Below, in pieces: positions 1 through 5,838 of a stretch of DNA of 10,857 nt. How positions within the stretch are numbered: the first letter of the stretch is position 1; every line of letters begins with the position of its first letter. Position numbers and translations under genes: made by a program. The notes beneath the pieces are model-generated. The model had not been told where the DNA came from, made no database searches, and saw only the letters and a program-made list of their open reading frames with translations. Source of the stretch: Chloroflexota bacterium (GTDB lineage: Bacteria; Chloroflexota; Anaerolineae; Promineifilales; Promineifilaceae). The stretch lies in contig QQUD01000165.1 of assembly GCA_008501785.1 (NCBI GenBank), forward strand, positions 1 to 10,857, in the 5' to 3' direction.

Positions 1-1
1 C

Positions 2-799
2 GAAATCTTCAGCGAACCGCTAGAGGTTGCACTGAATACGACTGGTTATTTAACGTTTCCGTGGCTAATCGTTTTTGTGCCATTAGTCATTCATTTTGCG
101 ATTGTGTATTTGCGATTTCTACTTCATCTACCAACACGAATTCGCAACACTGTTATTTTAGCTGCACTGCTTTATGTAGGGGGTGCGGTTGTGGTTGAAG
201 CAGTGAGCGCGAATCGTTGGTTTATCGATGGTGGCGTTTCGTTCCCTTATTTGGCAATTGCTACGGTTGAAGAGTTGTTTGAAATGCTGGGGGCGATTGT
301 GTTTTTGTATGCGCTGCTGCTGGTAGCGAAAGATGAGGGTGTAACGGCCGTTATCCAGGTCTCCCCTCGGGCTGAAACAGCATCATTTCATAGATGGGCG
401 GTCAGTTTAAGTATGGTTTTTGTGGTGACGTTCAACGTTGTGCTTGGCTCGTGGGTGTATCGTCAACAATCAGCATTGGTTGTGGAGGATGGGGAAATAC
501 GGCCGTTTTACCAAGAAGTTGCCGACCGGTACGCCGGACAAGGCGTGGTCATTTTGCAAATTAACGAAGTGATTACACCAGAGAATCCTGCCGCGCAGCA
601 ATACGCTTCCTCCTTGCTCACCTTGTTTGATGATCTCCTAATTGTTTCTTTACCTGAGCAGCAGTCCAGCATCGTATTTGCCAGTCAAAGCCTACCGTTT
701 GACCGAAATGAACTTACCGTAATTCTGCAAAAATATGGCAAAAAACAGGCGATCGTGTTAGATACGGCTGCGGTGAGTTCTGTGCGGGATGGTGGGTGA
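2..799 (+). CDS. Multi-pass membrane protein of unknown function (5' end outside window)
   Basis: The frame is open from base 2, so the gene begins left of the window. A GTG at 77 is internal, because the upstream codons (EIFSEPLEVALNTTGY...) continue the same membrane protein. Four hydrophobic segments are visible: PWLIVFVPLVIHFAIVYLRF, VILAALLYVGGAVVVEAV, FEMLGAIVFLYALLLVA and, after a short polar loop, WAVSLSMVFVVTFNVVLGSW. A roughly 110-residue non-membrane C-terminal domain follows, ending RDGG-TGA. The acidic stretch ATVEELFEMLGA at the start of the third visible helix is distinctive. I recall similar EE-LEM-GA segments in uncharacterised bacterial membrane proteins, but I cannot name a family. 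No catalytic motif is visible. The 3' end faces the YceI-like gene with a 58-bp gap. Two ACGGCCGT palindromes (344-351, 499-506) lie inside. Coding status is strong; function is unknown. Confidence 0.8.
   Translation, partial: EIFSEPLEVALNTTGYLTFPWLIVFVPLVIHFAIVYLRFLLHLPTRIRNTVILAALLYVGGAVVVEAVSANRWFIDGGVSFPYLAIATVEELFEMLGAIVFLYALLLVAKDEGVTAVIQVSPRAETASFHRWAVSLSMVFVVTFNVVLGSWVYRQQSALVVEDGEIRPFYQEVADRYAGQGVVILQINEVITPENPAAQQYASSLLTLFDDLLIVSLPEQQSSIVFASQSLPFDRNELTVILQKYGKKQAIVLDTAAVSSVRDGG
342..353. repeat. ACGGCCGT over-represented palindrome, site 1 of 9
   Basis: The perfect palindrome TAACGGCCGTTA contains the octamer ACGGCCGT. The same octamer starts at 344, 499, 1009, 1665, 2467, 3873, 4929, 9129 and 9180. 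Around several sites the palindrome is longer: 10 bp at 1008-1017 and 2466-2475, 14 bp at 1662-1675, 18 bp at 3868-3885 and 4924-4941, and 16 bp at 9176-9191. The sites occur in genes on both strands and in all codon phases, encoding T-A-V, R-P or N-G-R. This suggests a genome-wide DNA-level motif rather than a protein constraint. Confidence 0.8.
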
Positions 800-857
800 T
801 GGGGGAGGACAGCCGTATATCCCCCGAAATCTGTCGCTGATTTTGGAAACGAAGCGT

Positions 858-1568
858 TTATGGTAAGGGCAAAGCGACAAAATCAATTTCTAGCACGACT
901 TCCTCATCCACATTAGCAACGGAGCTAACATTGGGAACCACAAGCTGGTAGGTATCACGCAAAATGGTTGCTGTAGCGGATCCTTCCAGGCGTGAAGGGG
1001 TGGGGGCAACGGCCGTTACCACAAACGTCTCCACCTGCGTCACATCCTTAATCGTCAACTCCCCCGTCATCTCAAACGTCACCGGTTCGCCAACTGCTGC
1101 CCTGTCTGGCAAGCCACTGATTTCTGTTGGATTAAATGTAATAAATTCAAACTCATCTGTAAACAAAATGCGGCTGCGAATGGCATTGTTTCGCAGATTA
1201 TTATCGGTTAACAGCGTCCATGTATTGATGCGAATGAGACCAACTTCTGTGCTTGCTAACTCATTTAAATTAACAATAAGCTGTCCTGCAACCTGATTGG
1301 TGCTGCCAACGACCGTTTTTGGTTGTCCACGTAACAATTCACCTAAAGAATAACGCGCTTCCGACTCTGCCTGCGCAATCTCAAATGTGACAAAATCGAC
1401 CGTTGCATCGACGCCACTGCTCACAATATCAGATGTGATAGGTTCGCTGCTAATCGGCTGAATTGCGTCATCGGATGTTTGCAGTAGAAGGACCCATAGC
1501 CCGAGTGCAATGGCAACCCCTACGAACAGCAGGGCAATTCCGCCCATCATTGTTTTATCTTTTAGCAT
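858..1568 (-). CDS. Membrane-anchored YceI-like domain protein
   Basis: This 236-residue protein begins MLKDKTMMGGIALLFVGVAI, a single N-terminal hydrophobic segment (about residues 9-30) that should anchor or export it. The rest resembles the YceI lipocalin-like fold. Residues 60-100 give the first strands (VDFVTFEIAQAESEARYSLG). The block N-x-L-R-N-x-A-I-R-S-R-I-L-F near 125-138 and EFITFNPTEISGLP match the YceI 'LRS..FFD....P.I.F' region, and GELTIKDVTQVETFVVTA matches 'G.LTI.GVT.....'. YceI proteins bind long amphipathic molecules such as polyisoprenoids outside the cytoplasm; the ligand here is unknown. An AAGGAA Shine-Dalgarno lies 6 bp before the ATG. The gene is 86 bp downstream of the ROK gene on the same strand, separated by a strong hairpin, and nothing ties it to sugar uptake. 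Family assignment is from motif pattern only. Confidence 0.75.
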   Translation of the reverse strand: MLKDKTMMGGIALLFVGVAIALGLWVLLLQTSDDAIQPISSEPITSDIVSSGVDATVDFVTFEIAQAESEARYSLGELLRGQPKTVVGSTNQVAGQLIVNLNELASTEVGLIRINTWTLLTDNNLRNNAIRSRILFTDEFEFITFNPTEISGLPDRAAVGEPVTFEMTGELTIKDVTQVETFVVTAVAPTPSRLEGSATATILRDTYQLVVPNVSSVANVDEEVVLEIDFVALPLP

Positions 1569-1588
1569 AGAATTTCCTTGAAAATTGG

Positions 1589-1643
1589 GAGATTAGGAGA
1601 TTGAGAGATTAAGTACGAGAAAATCTCCCAATCTCCTAATCTC
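1589..1643. repeat. 22-bp inverted repeat made of NNGAGATT octamers
   Basis: The left arm (1589-1610) and right arm (1622-1643) pair over 22 bp with one A-C mismatch (1604/1628) and an 11-nt loop. Each arm is itself about three tandem octamers of the form NNGAGATT, so direct and inverted repetition are combined. It sits between the 3' end of the ROK gene and the YceI-like gene, both on the minus strand. It could act as a terminator or processing hairpin, but it lacks a clean T-run. It looks more like a dispersed genomic repeat. Confidence 0.85.
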
Positions 1644-1654
1644 TATTTACTTTC

Positions 1655-2905
1655 TTATTCTGAAACGGCCGTTTCTTGCATCCATTTGCGCGGATTTTCA
1701 ATTACATTTTGGAACAAAATCGCAATACAGCCCATCACGGCCGCATCTTCCCCATGTTTCGCTGTGACAATATCAACCTTTTCTCGTACCCATCTTAAGG
1801 CACGTCTGTTAATCGTCTCCCGAACCACAGGTAAAACAAACGCTTCTGCGGCTGAAAGTGATCCCCCCAAAATTACTCGTTGCGGATTAATCACATTGAG
1901 CAAGCTGGCAATGCCAATTCCCAACCATTCGCCAGTCTCATGCAGTGCAGCCACCGCTACCGGATCGTCTTGTTTCGCTGCTTCCACAATCATTGGAATA
2001 GAAAGCCGCTTGAAATCTCCATCAATTTGTGCAGTAATCCAAGACGTTTGACCACCAGAAATCGCTTCCTCAATGCGTCTATAAAGCGCTTGCCGTCCGG
2101 CAACCGTTTCCCAACAGCCCCGATTGCCGCAATTACAGGGTCGTCCATCACGTTCAACGGTCATGTGACCTACCTCGCCCGCAAAACCGGATGCCCCATG
2201 TAGCAGGTTGCCGTTCAACACAATGCCACCGCCCAGCCCCACATCTGAGTTGAGATACACCATGAAATTGCTGTCAACGCCAGCTCCAAATTGACTTTCA
2301 CCCAGAGCTGCCAGGTTGGCTTCATTTGCCAGAAAAACAGGCACGTTAAATTTGGCTTTAACCATTTCTTTGAGCGGCACATCTTGCCACCCCATGTTGG
2401 GCGCAAACAGCAGCTTGCCAGTTGTTACATCGACCAGACCAGGAACACCGATGCCAATGCCGAATAACGGCCGTTTCATCTTCCTCACCTGCTCACAACT
2501 TTCATCCAACAAAAATAGCGCCCGGTCCAATACCGCCTGCTGATTATAAAGCTTTGCTGTGCTTTCATATCGGCGAGAAACAACTTCAATCGCAAAATTA
2601 ACAACAATCAACGAAATAAAATCAACACCAATTTCAATGCCAATCATATAACCAGCATGTGAATTTGGTTCCAGATTAATAGCGGGTCGGCCCACATCTG
2701 TAGAAGAAACATCAATCCCCAATTCTCGAACAAGACTCAATGCTAATAAATCTTTGACAATGCTCGACACCGTTGCTTTATTTAAACCCGTGCGTGCAGC
2801 CAACAGCGCACGGGACAAAGGTGCATCTTTGTACAAAGTGTTCAAAATCAACGCCAGATTCATGTCACGCATGTCACTGTGATCAACTGAGTTTTTTCGG
2901 CCCAT
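1655..2905 (-). CDS. ROK-family transcriptional regulator, probable xylose-operon repressor (XylR-like)
   Basis: This 416-residue protein has the usual length and order of ROK repressors (NagC/Mlc/XylR). An N-terminal winged helix-turn-helix spans about residues 15-75 (SRALLAARTGLNKATVSSIV is the HTH core), followed by an actin-like sugar-kinase fold. GIGIGVPGLVD (about 150) is the first glycine-rich segment. EVGHMTVERDGRPCNCGNRG followed by C-W-E carries the ROK zinc site, one His and three Cys. VINPQRVILGG is the C-terminal signature. A GAGG Shine-Dalgarno sits 9-10 bp before the ATG. It is transcribed divergently from the xylose-type importer across a 589-bp control region, the classical arrangement for a local repressor released by the imported sugar or its phosphate. 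The specific ligand is inferred from the neighbours only. Its own palindromic operators have not been proven. Confidence 0.9.
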   Translation of the reverse strand: MGRKNSVDHSDMRDMNLALILNTLYKDAPLSRALLAARTGLNKATVSSIVKDLLALSLVRELGIDVSSTDVGRPAINLEPNSHAGYMIGIEIGVDFISLIVVNFAIEVVSRRYESTAKLYNQQAVLDRALFLLDESCEQVRKMKRPLFGIGIGVPGLVDVTTGKLLFAPNMGWQDVPLKEMVKAKFNVPVFLANEANLAALGESQFGAGVDSNFMVYLNSDVGLGGGIVLNGNLLHGASGFAGEVGHMTVERDGRPCNCGNRGCWETVAGRQALYRRIEEAISGGQTSWITAQIDGDFKRLSIPMIVEAAKQDDPVAVAALHETGEWLGIGIASLLNVINPQRVILGGSLSAAEAFVLPVVRETINRRALRWVREKVDIVTAKHGEDAAVMGCIAILFQNVIENPRKWMQETAVSE

Positions 2906-2942
2906 GGTCTATAACCTCTGATTTGGTTTCTTAAAAAAACTA

Positions 2943-2948
2943 ATTATA
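2943..2948 (-). promoter_or_regulatory. Candidate -10 box for the ROK gene
   Basis: Read on the minus strand this is a perfect TATAAT about 38 bp upstream of the ROK start codon. No good -35 box lies 16-18 bp upstream. It may be an activator-dependent or weak promoter, or a chance match in AT-rich DNA. Confidence 0.35.
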
Positions 2949-3008
2949 ATCCTTTGCGATGCCAAAATCTCTTAAATTTCACCCTCAAATTGCCCAATTT
3001 ACCTTCTT

Positions 3009-3048
3009 CCCCTAGTCCCCCCCCTAACATTACCCCTAAATACCCCCC
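3009..3048 (-). other. G-quadruplex-capable tract (C-rich on + strand)
   Basis: The plus strand has four C-runs: 3009-3012, 3017-3024, 3033-3036 and 3043-3048. The minus strand therefore carries G6, G4, G8 and G4 separated by loops of 6, 8 and 4 nt. That fits a slightly relaxed G-quadruplex pattern, or an i-motif on the other strand. It lies in the divergent control region, about 60 bp upstream of the putative ROK -10 and about 65 bp upstream of the xyl -35. Confidence 0.55.
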
Positions 3049-3109
3049 TGTCATGCTGTGGGGGTATCATGTGCTTCAGCATGACAAATATCATATTCAG
3101 TGCATGACA
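3049..3109. promoter_or_regulatory. Three GCATGACA half-sites upstream of the xyl promoter
   Basis: GCATGACA occurs at 3079-3086 and 3102-3109 in direct orientation, 23 bp apart, and inverted (TGTCATGC) at 3049-3056. The first two copies extend to a perfect 10-bp inverted repeat (TGTCATGCTG / CAGCATGACA, 3049-3058 and 3077-3086). The array ends 2 bp before the -35 box, where an activator or an upstream operator would be expected. The binding protein is unknown. Confidence 0.5.
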
Positions 3110-3111
3110 CA

Positions 3112-3139
3112 TTGACATTAATGTCTACCAAACTATACT
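3112..3139 (+). promoter_or_regulatory. Sigma-70-type promoter for the xyl operon
   Basis: A perfect -35 TTGACA (3112-3117) is followed 16 bp later by TATACT (3134-3139), so transcription should begin near 3146. This predicts a leader of about 350 nt before the binding-protein start at 3495. It is the best promoter match in the divergent region. Confidence 0.7.
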
Positions 3140-3176
3140 CTTTTGTACAAATCGCACAATAGTTTAAGTATTAAAC
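3114..3176. promoter_or_regulatory. Palindromic operator candidates over the xyl promoter
   Basis: Three perfect palindromes overlap or follow the promoter. GACATTAATGTC (3114-3125) overlaps the -35. TTTGTACAAA (3142-3151) is at the expected transcription start. GTTTAA-gta-TTAAAC (3162-3176) is about 20 bp downstream. The divergent ROK repressor is a dimer and should bind such sites. Which of the three it uses cannot be decided here. Confidence 0.5.
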
Positions 3177-3494
3177 ATATTCATTTTTGTGGAAGAGAAA
3201 CAATCATTTACGATCTAAAAATAAATACAGCCAAATAAATCAACAACCTTTTTCCACAGTTGATTTGTTCGTAATCGTTCCGAATCAGGCAAGATGAATC
3301 CCAGAAATCAATAAATCTCTGGTTGATTTTTGCTGCCAATTAGCAGCTCCTGTTCGCGCTGCCTGAAAAGATTGCATCATAAATACGAGTTTTCTCAAAA
3401 TCCATTTAAGGAGGATTTTATCGACAAGTATTCATAACAATTTTCAAAAAGTTCAAGTTATAAATTTAGCTAATTTAATTTTTCGGAGGAAGAA
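3146..3494 (+). promoter_or_regulatory. Long structured 5' leader of the xyl operon
   Basis: About 350 nt without a convincing gene. AAATCAAC (3237-3244) pairs perfectly with GTTGATTT at 3259-3266, and equally with a second GTTGATTT at 3322-3329. The second copy can instead pair with AAATCAA (3305-3311), so mutually exclusive folds exist. TCAGGCA (3285-3291) and TGCCTGA (3360-3366) close a possible three-way junction. Inside it are hairpin 3297-3328 (4 + 5 bp with a 2-nt bulge) and hairpin GCTGC/GCAGC (3332-3347). A further hairpin AAAATCC/GGATTTT (3397-3403/3413-3419) holds an orphan AAGGAGG. It does not match a riboswitch class that I recognise. Confidence 0.4.
3408..3414 (+). promoter_or_regulatory. 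Orphan AAGGAGG Shine-Dalgarno in the leader
   Basis: AAGGAGG is the strongest ribosome-binding match in the window, but no ATG, GTG or TTG follows at usable distance. Five bases later stands ATC GAC AAG TAT TCA TAA (3420-3437), which would be a five-codon peptide only with a very rare ATC start. The motif straddles the loop and 3' arm of hairpin 3397-3419. The real binding-protein gene has its own GGAGGA at 3485-3490, 4 bp before its ATG. Confidence 0.45.
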
Positions 3495-5726
3495 ATGAGA
3501 TCTAAATTGATGAAGTCGTTTTTGACATTCATTGCATTACTAATGGTTTTGGCTTTAGTTGCTTGTGGTTCAGGCGGTGAAGAACCAGCAGCCCCCGCAG
3601 AAGAAGCTGCACCAGTAGAAGAAGCCGCAGACCCCGTTGTTGATGAGTCCGGCGAGACTGTAAAAGTTGGGTTATCCTTCTCAGACTTTGCCACCGAGCG
3701 CTGGAAGAACGAAGAAATCTTGATGCGCGGCTTGTTGGAAGCCAAAGGATACGAAGTTCTCTCCCAAGAAGCGAACCACGATGTAAAACTGCAAATTGAC
3801 CAAATCGATAACATGGTCAGCCAGGGTGTTAAGGGCTTGATTATCATTGCTGAAGATGGCGATGCGCTGTCAACGGCCGTTGACAATGCTGCATCCCAGG
3901 GCGTCGCCGTACTCGCTTACGACCGTCTGATCAAATCCCCGAACATTGCCGCTTACCTTTCATTCAATAACGTCGAAGTAGGACGTCAGCAGGCAATGGG
4001 CGTCATGGATGCGATTGACGTAGAAAACTGGGACGTCGCCGCTAATGGTCCCATGCGCGTCGTAAAATTGGGTGGTAGCCCAACCGACAACAACGCCATC
4101 TTATTCCGTCAAGGCCAAGATGAAATCGTGCAGCCATACGTTGATGATGGCACGATTGAAATTGTAGCCGATCAATGGGTAGACAACTGGGACCCGGCAA
4201 ACGCTTTGAAAGCGATGGAAAACATCCTTACCGCAGCCGGTAACGATGTCGACGCCGTTGTTGCTTCCAATGATGGTACCGCACTCGGCGCACTGCAAGC
4301 GATGAAAGCGCAAGGCTTGGCAGGCAATGTACCGATCTCCGGTCAAGACGCCACTGCTGATGGTGTTAACAGCATCGTCAAAGGCGAACTGACTGTTTCT
4401 ATCTTGAAAGACATCCGCGACCTGTCTCCGTTGGCCGTAGATATGATGGACCAACTGATTAAGGGCGAAGCCGTTGATGGTTTGAAGAGCTACACGATGG
4501 CTGAATTGACCAATGATCCTGCACAAGAAGGCGAGGTAGACTGTTTCTTCCTGCCAGTTCAACAAGTCAATGCAGACAACGCATACGACCTCGTTGTAGC
4601 CAGCGAGTTCCAGGCTTATGATGACGTTTATCGAGACATCCCTGAAGATCAACTTCCTCCACGTCCTGGTGAATCAGCCGCCGATGCACCAGCAGAAGAA
4701 GCTTCTGCAGAAGGTTTGAAAGTGGGTTTGTCCTTCTCTGACTTCGCCACCGAACGTTGGAAGAACGAAGAAATTTTGATGCGCAGCCTGTTGGAAGCCA
4801 AAGGGTACGAGGTCCTCTCCCAAGAAGCGAACCACGATGTAAAATTGCAAATTGACCAAATCGACAACATGGTCAGCCAGGGCGTTGCTGCTCTGATTAT
4901 TATTGCTGAAGATGGTGACGCACTGTCAACGGCCGTTGACAATGCTGCATCTCAAGGTGTTGTTGTACTTGCCTACGACCGTCTGATTAAATCTCCAAAC
5001 ATTGCTGCTTACCTCTCTTTCAACAACGTTGAAGTAGGTCGTCAGCAAGCAATGGGTGTGATGGATGCGATTGACGTAGAAAACTGGGACGTTGCGACCA
5101 ATGGTCCAATGCGCGTCGTAAAATTGGGTGGTAGCCCAACTGACAACAACGCTATCCTCTTCCGTCAAGGCCAAGATGAAATCGTTGACCCACATGTTGA
5201 AGCTGGTACCATCGAAATCGTTGCTGACCAATGGGTAGACAACTGGGACCCGGCCAACGCCCTGAAGGCTATGGAAAACATCCTTACTGCGGCAGGTAAC
5301 GACATTGATGCCGTTGTTGCTTCCAATGACGGCACCGCACTTGGCGCACTGCAAGCGATGAAAGCGCAAGGTTTGGCAGGCGTTGTACCGATTTCTGGTC
5401 AAGATGCCACTGCTGACGGCGTAAACAGCATCGTTAAAGGCGAACTGACTGTTTCTATCTTGAAAGACATCCGTGACCTGTCCCCATTGGCAGTAGACAT
5501 GGTTGACCAACTGATCAAGGGCGAAGCTGTTGACGGTTTACAAAGCTACACGATGGCAGAACTAACCAACGACCCTTCACAACAAGGCGAGGTAGACTGT
5601 TTCTTCCTGCCAGTTCAACAAGTGAATGCGGACAACGCACACGAACTGGTTGTTGTAAGTGAATTCCAGGCTTACGATGATGTTTATCGTGACATTCCAG
5701 AAGATCAACGTCCACCACAACCCTAA
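3495..5726 (+). CDS. xylF: D-xylose-type ABC transporter binding lipoprotein with two tandem XylF domains
   Basis: Residues 1-24 are a lipoprotein signal peptide (MRSKLMKSFLTFIALLMVLA, then LVAC with Cys24). An acidic Ala/Pro/Glu tether follows to about residue 55. Domain 1 covers residues 56-391 and domain 2 covers 408-743, joined by a 16-residue linker rich in Ala, Glu and Pro. Both domains show XylF landmarks: FATERW, IDQIDNMVSQGV, LAYDRLI, YLSFNNVEVG, GGSPTDNNA.LFR, ADQWVDNWDPANALKAMEN, DAVVASND and ISGQDA. The R of ERW, the DR of YDR, W of QWVDNW, N/D of SND and D of GQDA correspond to sugar-contacting positions known for XylF. I count 21 differences in 336 aligned residues. Ordinary XylF proteins are about 330 residues, so this is a true double-domain form. 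It should deliver pentose to the permease encoded downstream. Sugar identity is inferred from family. Confidence 0.92.
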   Translation: MRSKLMKSFLTFIALLMVLALVACGSGGEEPAAPAEEAAPVEEAADPVVDESGETVKVGLSFSDFATERWKNEEILMRGLLEAKGYEVLSQEANHDVKLQIDQIDNMVSQGVKGLIIIAEDGDALSTAVDNAASQGVAVLAYDRLIKSPNIAAYLSFNNVEVGRQQAMGVMDAIDVENWDVAANGPMRVVKLGGSPTDNNAILFRQGQDEIVQPYVDDGTIEIVADQWVDNWDPANALKAMENILTAAGNDVDAVVASNDGTALGALQAMKAQGLAGNVPISGQDATADGVNSIVKGELTVSILKDIRDLSPLAVDMMDQLIKGEAVDGLKSYTMAELTNDPAQEGEVDCFFLPVQQVNADNAYDLVVASEFQAYDDVYRDIPEDQLPPRPGESAADAPAEEASAEGLKVGLSFSDFATERWKNEEILMRSLLEAKGYEVLSQEANHDVKLQIDQIDNMVSQGVAALIIIAEDGDALSTAVDNAASQGVVVLAYDRLIKSPNIAAYLSFNNVEVGRQQAMGVMDAIDVENWDVATNGPMRVVKLGGSPTDNNAILFRQGQDEIVDPHVEAGTIEIVADQWVDNWDPANALKAMENILTAAGNDIDAVVASNDGTALGALQAMKAQGLAGVVPISGQDATADGVNSIVKGELTVSILKDIRDLSPLAVDMVDQLIKGEAVDGLQSYTMAELTNDPSQQGEVDCFFLPVQQVNADNAHELVVVSEFQAYDDVYRDIPEDQRPPQP
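3660..4667 (+). repeat. Tandem repeat unit 1 (XylF domain 1 coding)
   Basis: First copy of a 1008-bp unit whose second copy starts exactly 1056 bp later with no indel between copies. Differences are mostly in third codon positions: by hand count about 100 synonymously different codons among 315 identical residues, plus 21 replacements. The longest identical stretches lie around the ACGGCCGT palindrome and the segment encoding KGELTVSILKDI. Confidence 0.95.
4716..5723 (+). repeat. Tandem repeat unit 2 (XylF domain 2 coding)
   Basis: Second copy of the 1008-bp unit, in frame with the first and followed directly by the stop codon (5724-5726). Replacements cluster in two places: around the QPYVDDG (copy 1) / DPHVEAG (copy 2) segment, and near the end (AYDLVVAS versus AHELVVVS). 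The sugar-contact landmarks are unchanged. Confidence 0.95.
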
Positions 5727-5748
5727 ACTGAACAACAGTTAATATTAA

Positions 5749-5787
5749 GGCCAGACTCCTTTCTTTGAAGGAGTCTGGCCAGTTTTA
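5749..5787 (+). terminator. Intrinsic terminator-like hairpin after the binding-protein gene
   Basis: A perfect 13-bp stem (5749-5761 with 5768-5780) and a 6-nt loop are followed by AGTTTTA. The T-run is short, so termination is probably partial. Placed between a binding-protein gene and its ATPase gene, it would keep the binding protein in excess while letting some transcription reach xylG and xylH. Confidence 0.75.
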
Positions 5788-5838
5788 TGGAAATCACAAA
5801 AAACGTTTACAATATACTTGATAGCGTGTGATTTACTC

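Noticed and set aside
77..79. GTG as start of the first membrane protein
   Set aside because: The frame continues upstream to base 2 with hydrophobic, membrane-like sequence and no stop, so the gene is cut by the window edge.
801..859. Terminators between the convergent genes: G5/C5 stem at 801-805/821-825 and AAACG/CGTTT at 847-859
   Set aside because: The stems are only 5 bp, one with a 15-nt loop, and neither has a T-run. Too weak to call.
3420..3437. Five-codon leader peptide starting at ATC after AAGGAGG
   Set aside because: Initiation at ATC is very rare. It is recorded only as a curiosity attached to the orphan SD, not as a gene.
4101..5718. Long open frames on the minus strand under the binding-protein gene (194, 183, 97 and 67 codons)
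   Set aside because: They are antisense to two near-identical XylF domains, so similar shadow frames recur at the 1056-bp period. They lack ribosome-binding sites and recognisable motifs.
3495..5726. Tandem binding-protein repeat as an assembly duplication
   Set aside because: About 100 synonymous differences spread evenly between copies, an in-frame linker and a single signal peptide are not expected from an assembly echo.
5749..5780. CRISPR-like or attachment-site interpretation of the hairpins in the xyl operon
   Set aside because: The three hairpins differ in sequence, are single copies in the window and have no regular spacing, integrase or cas genes nearby.
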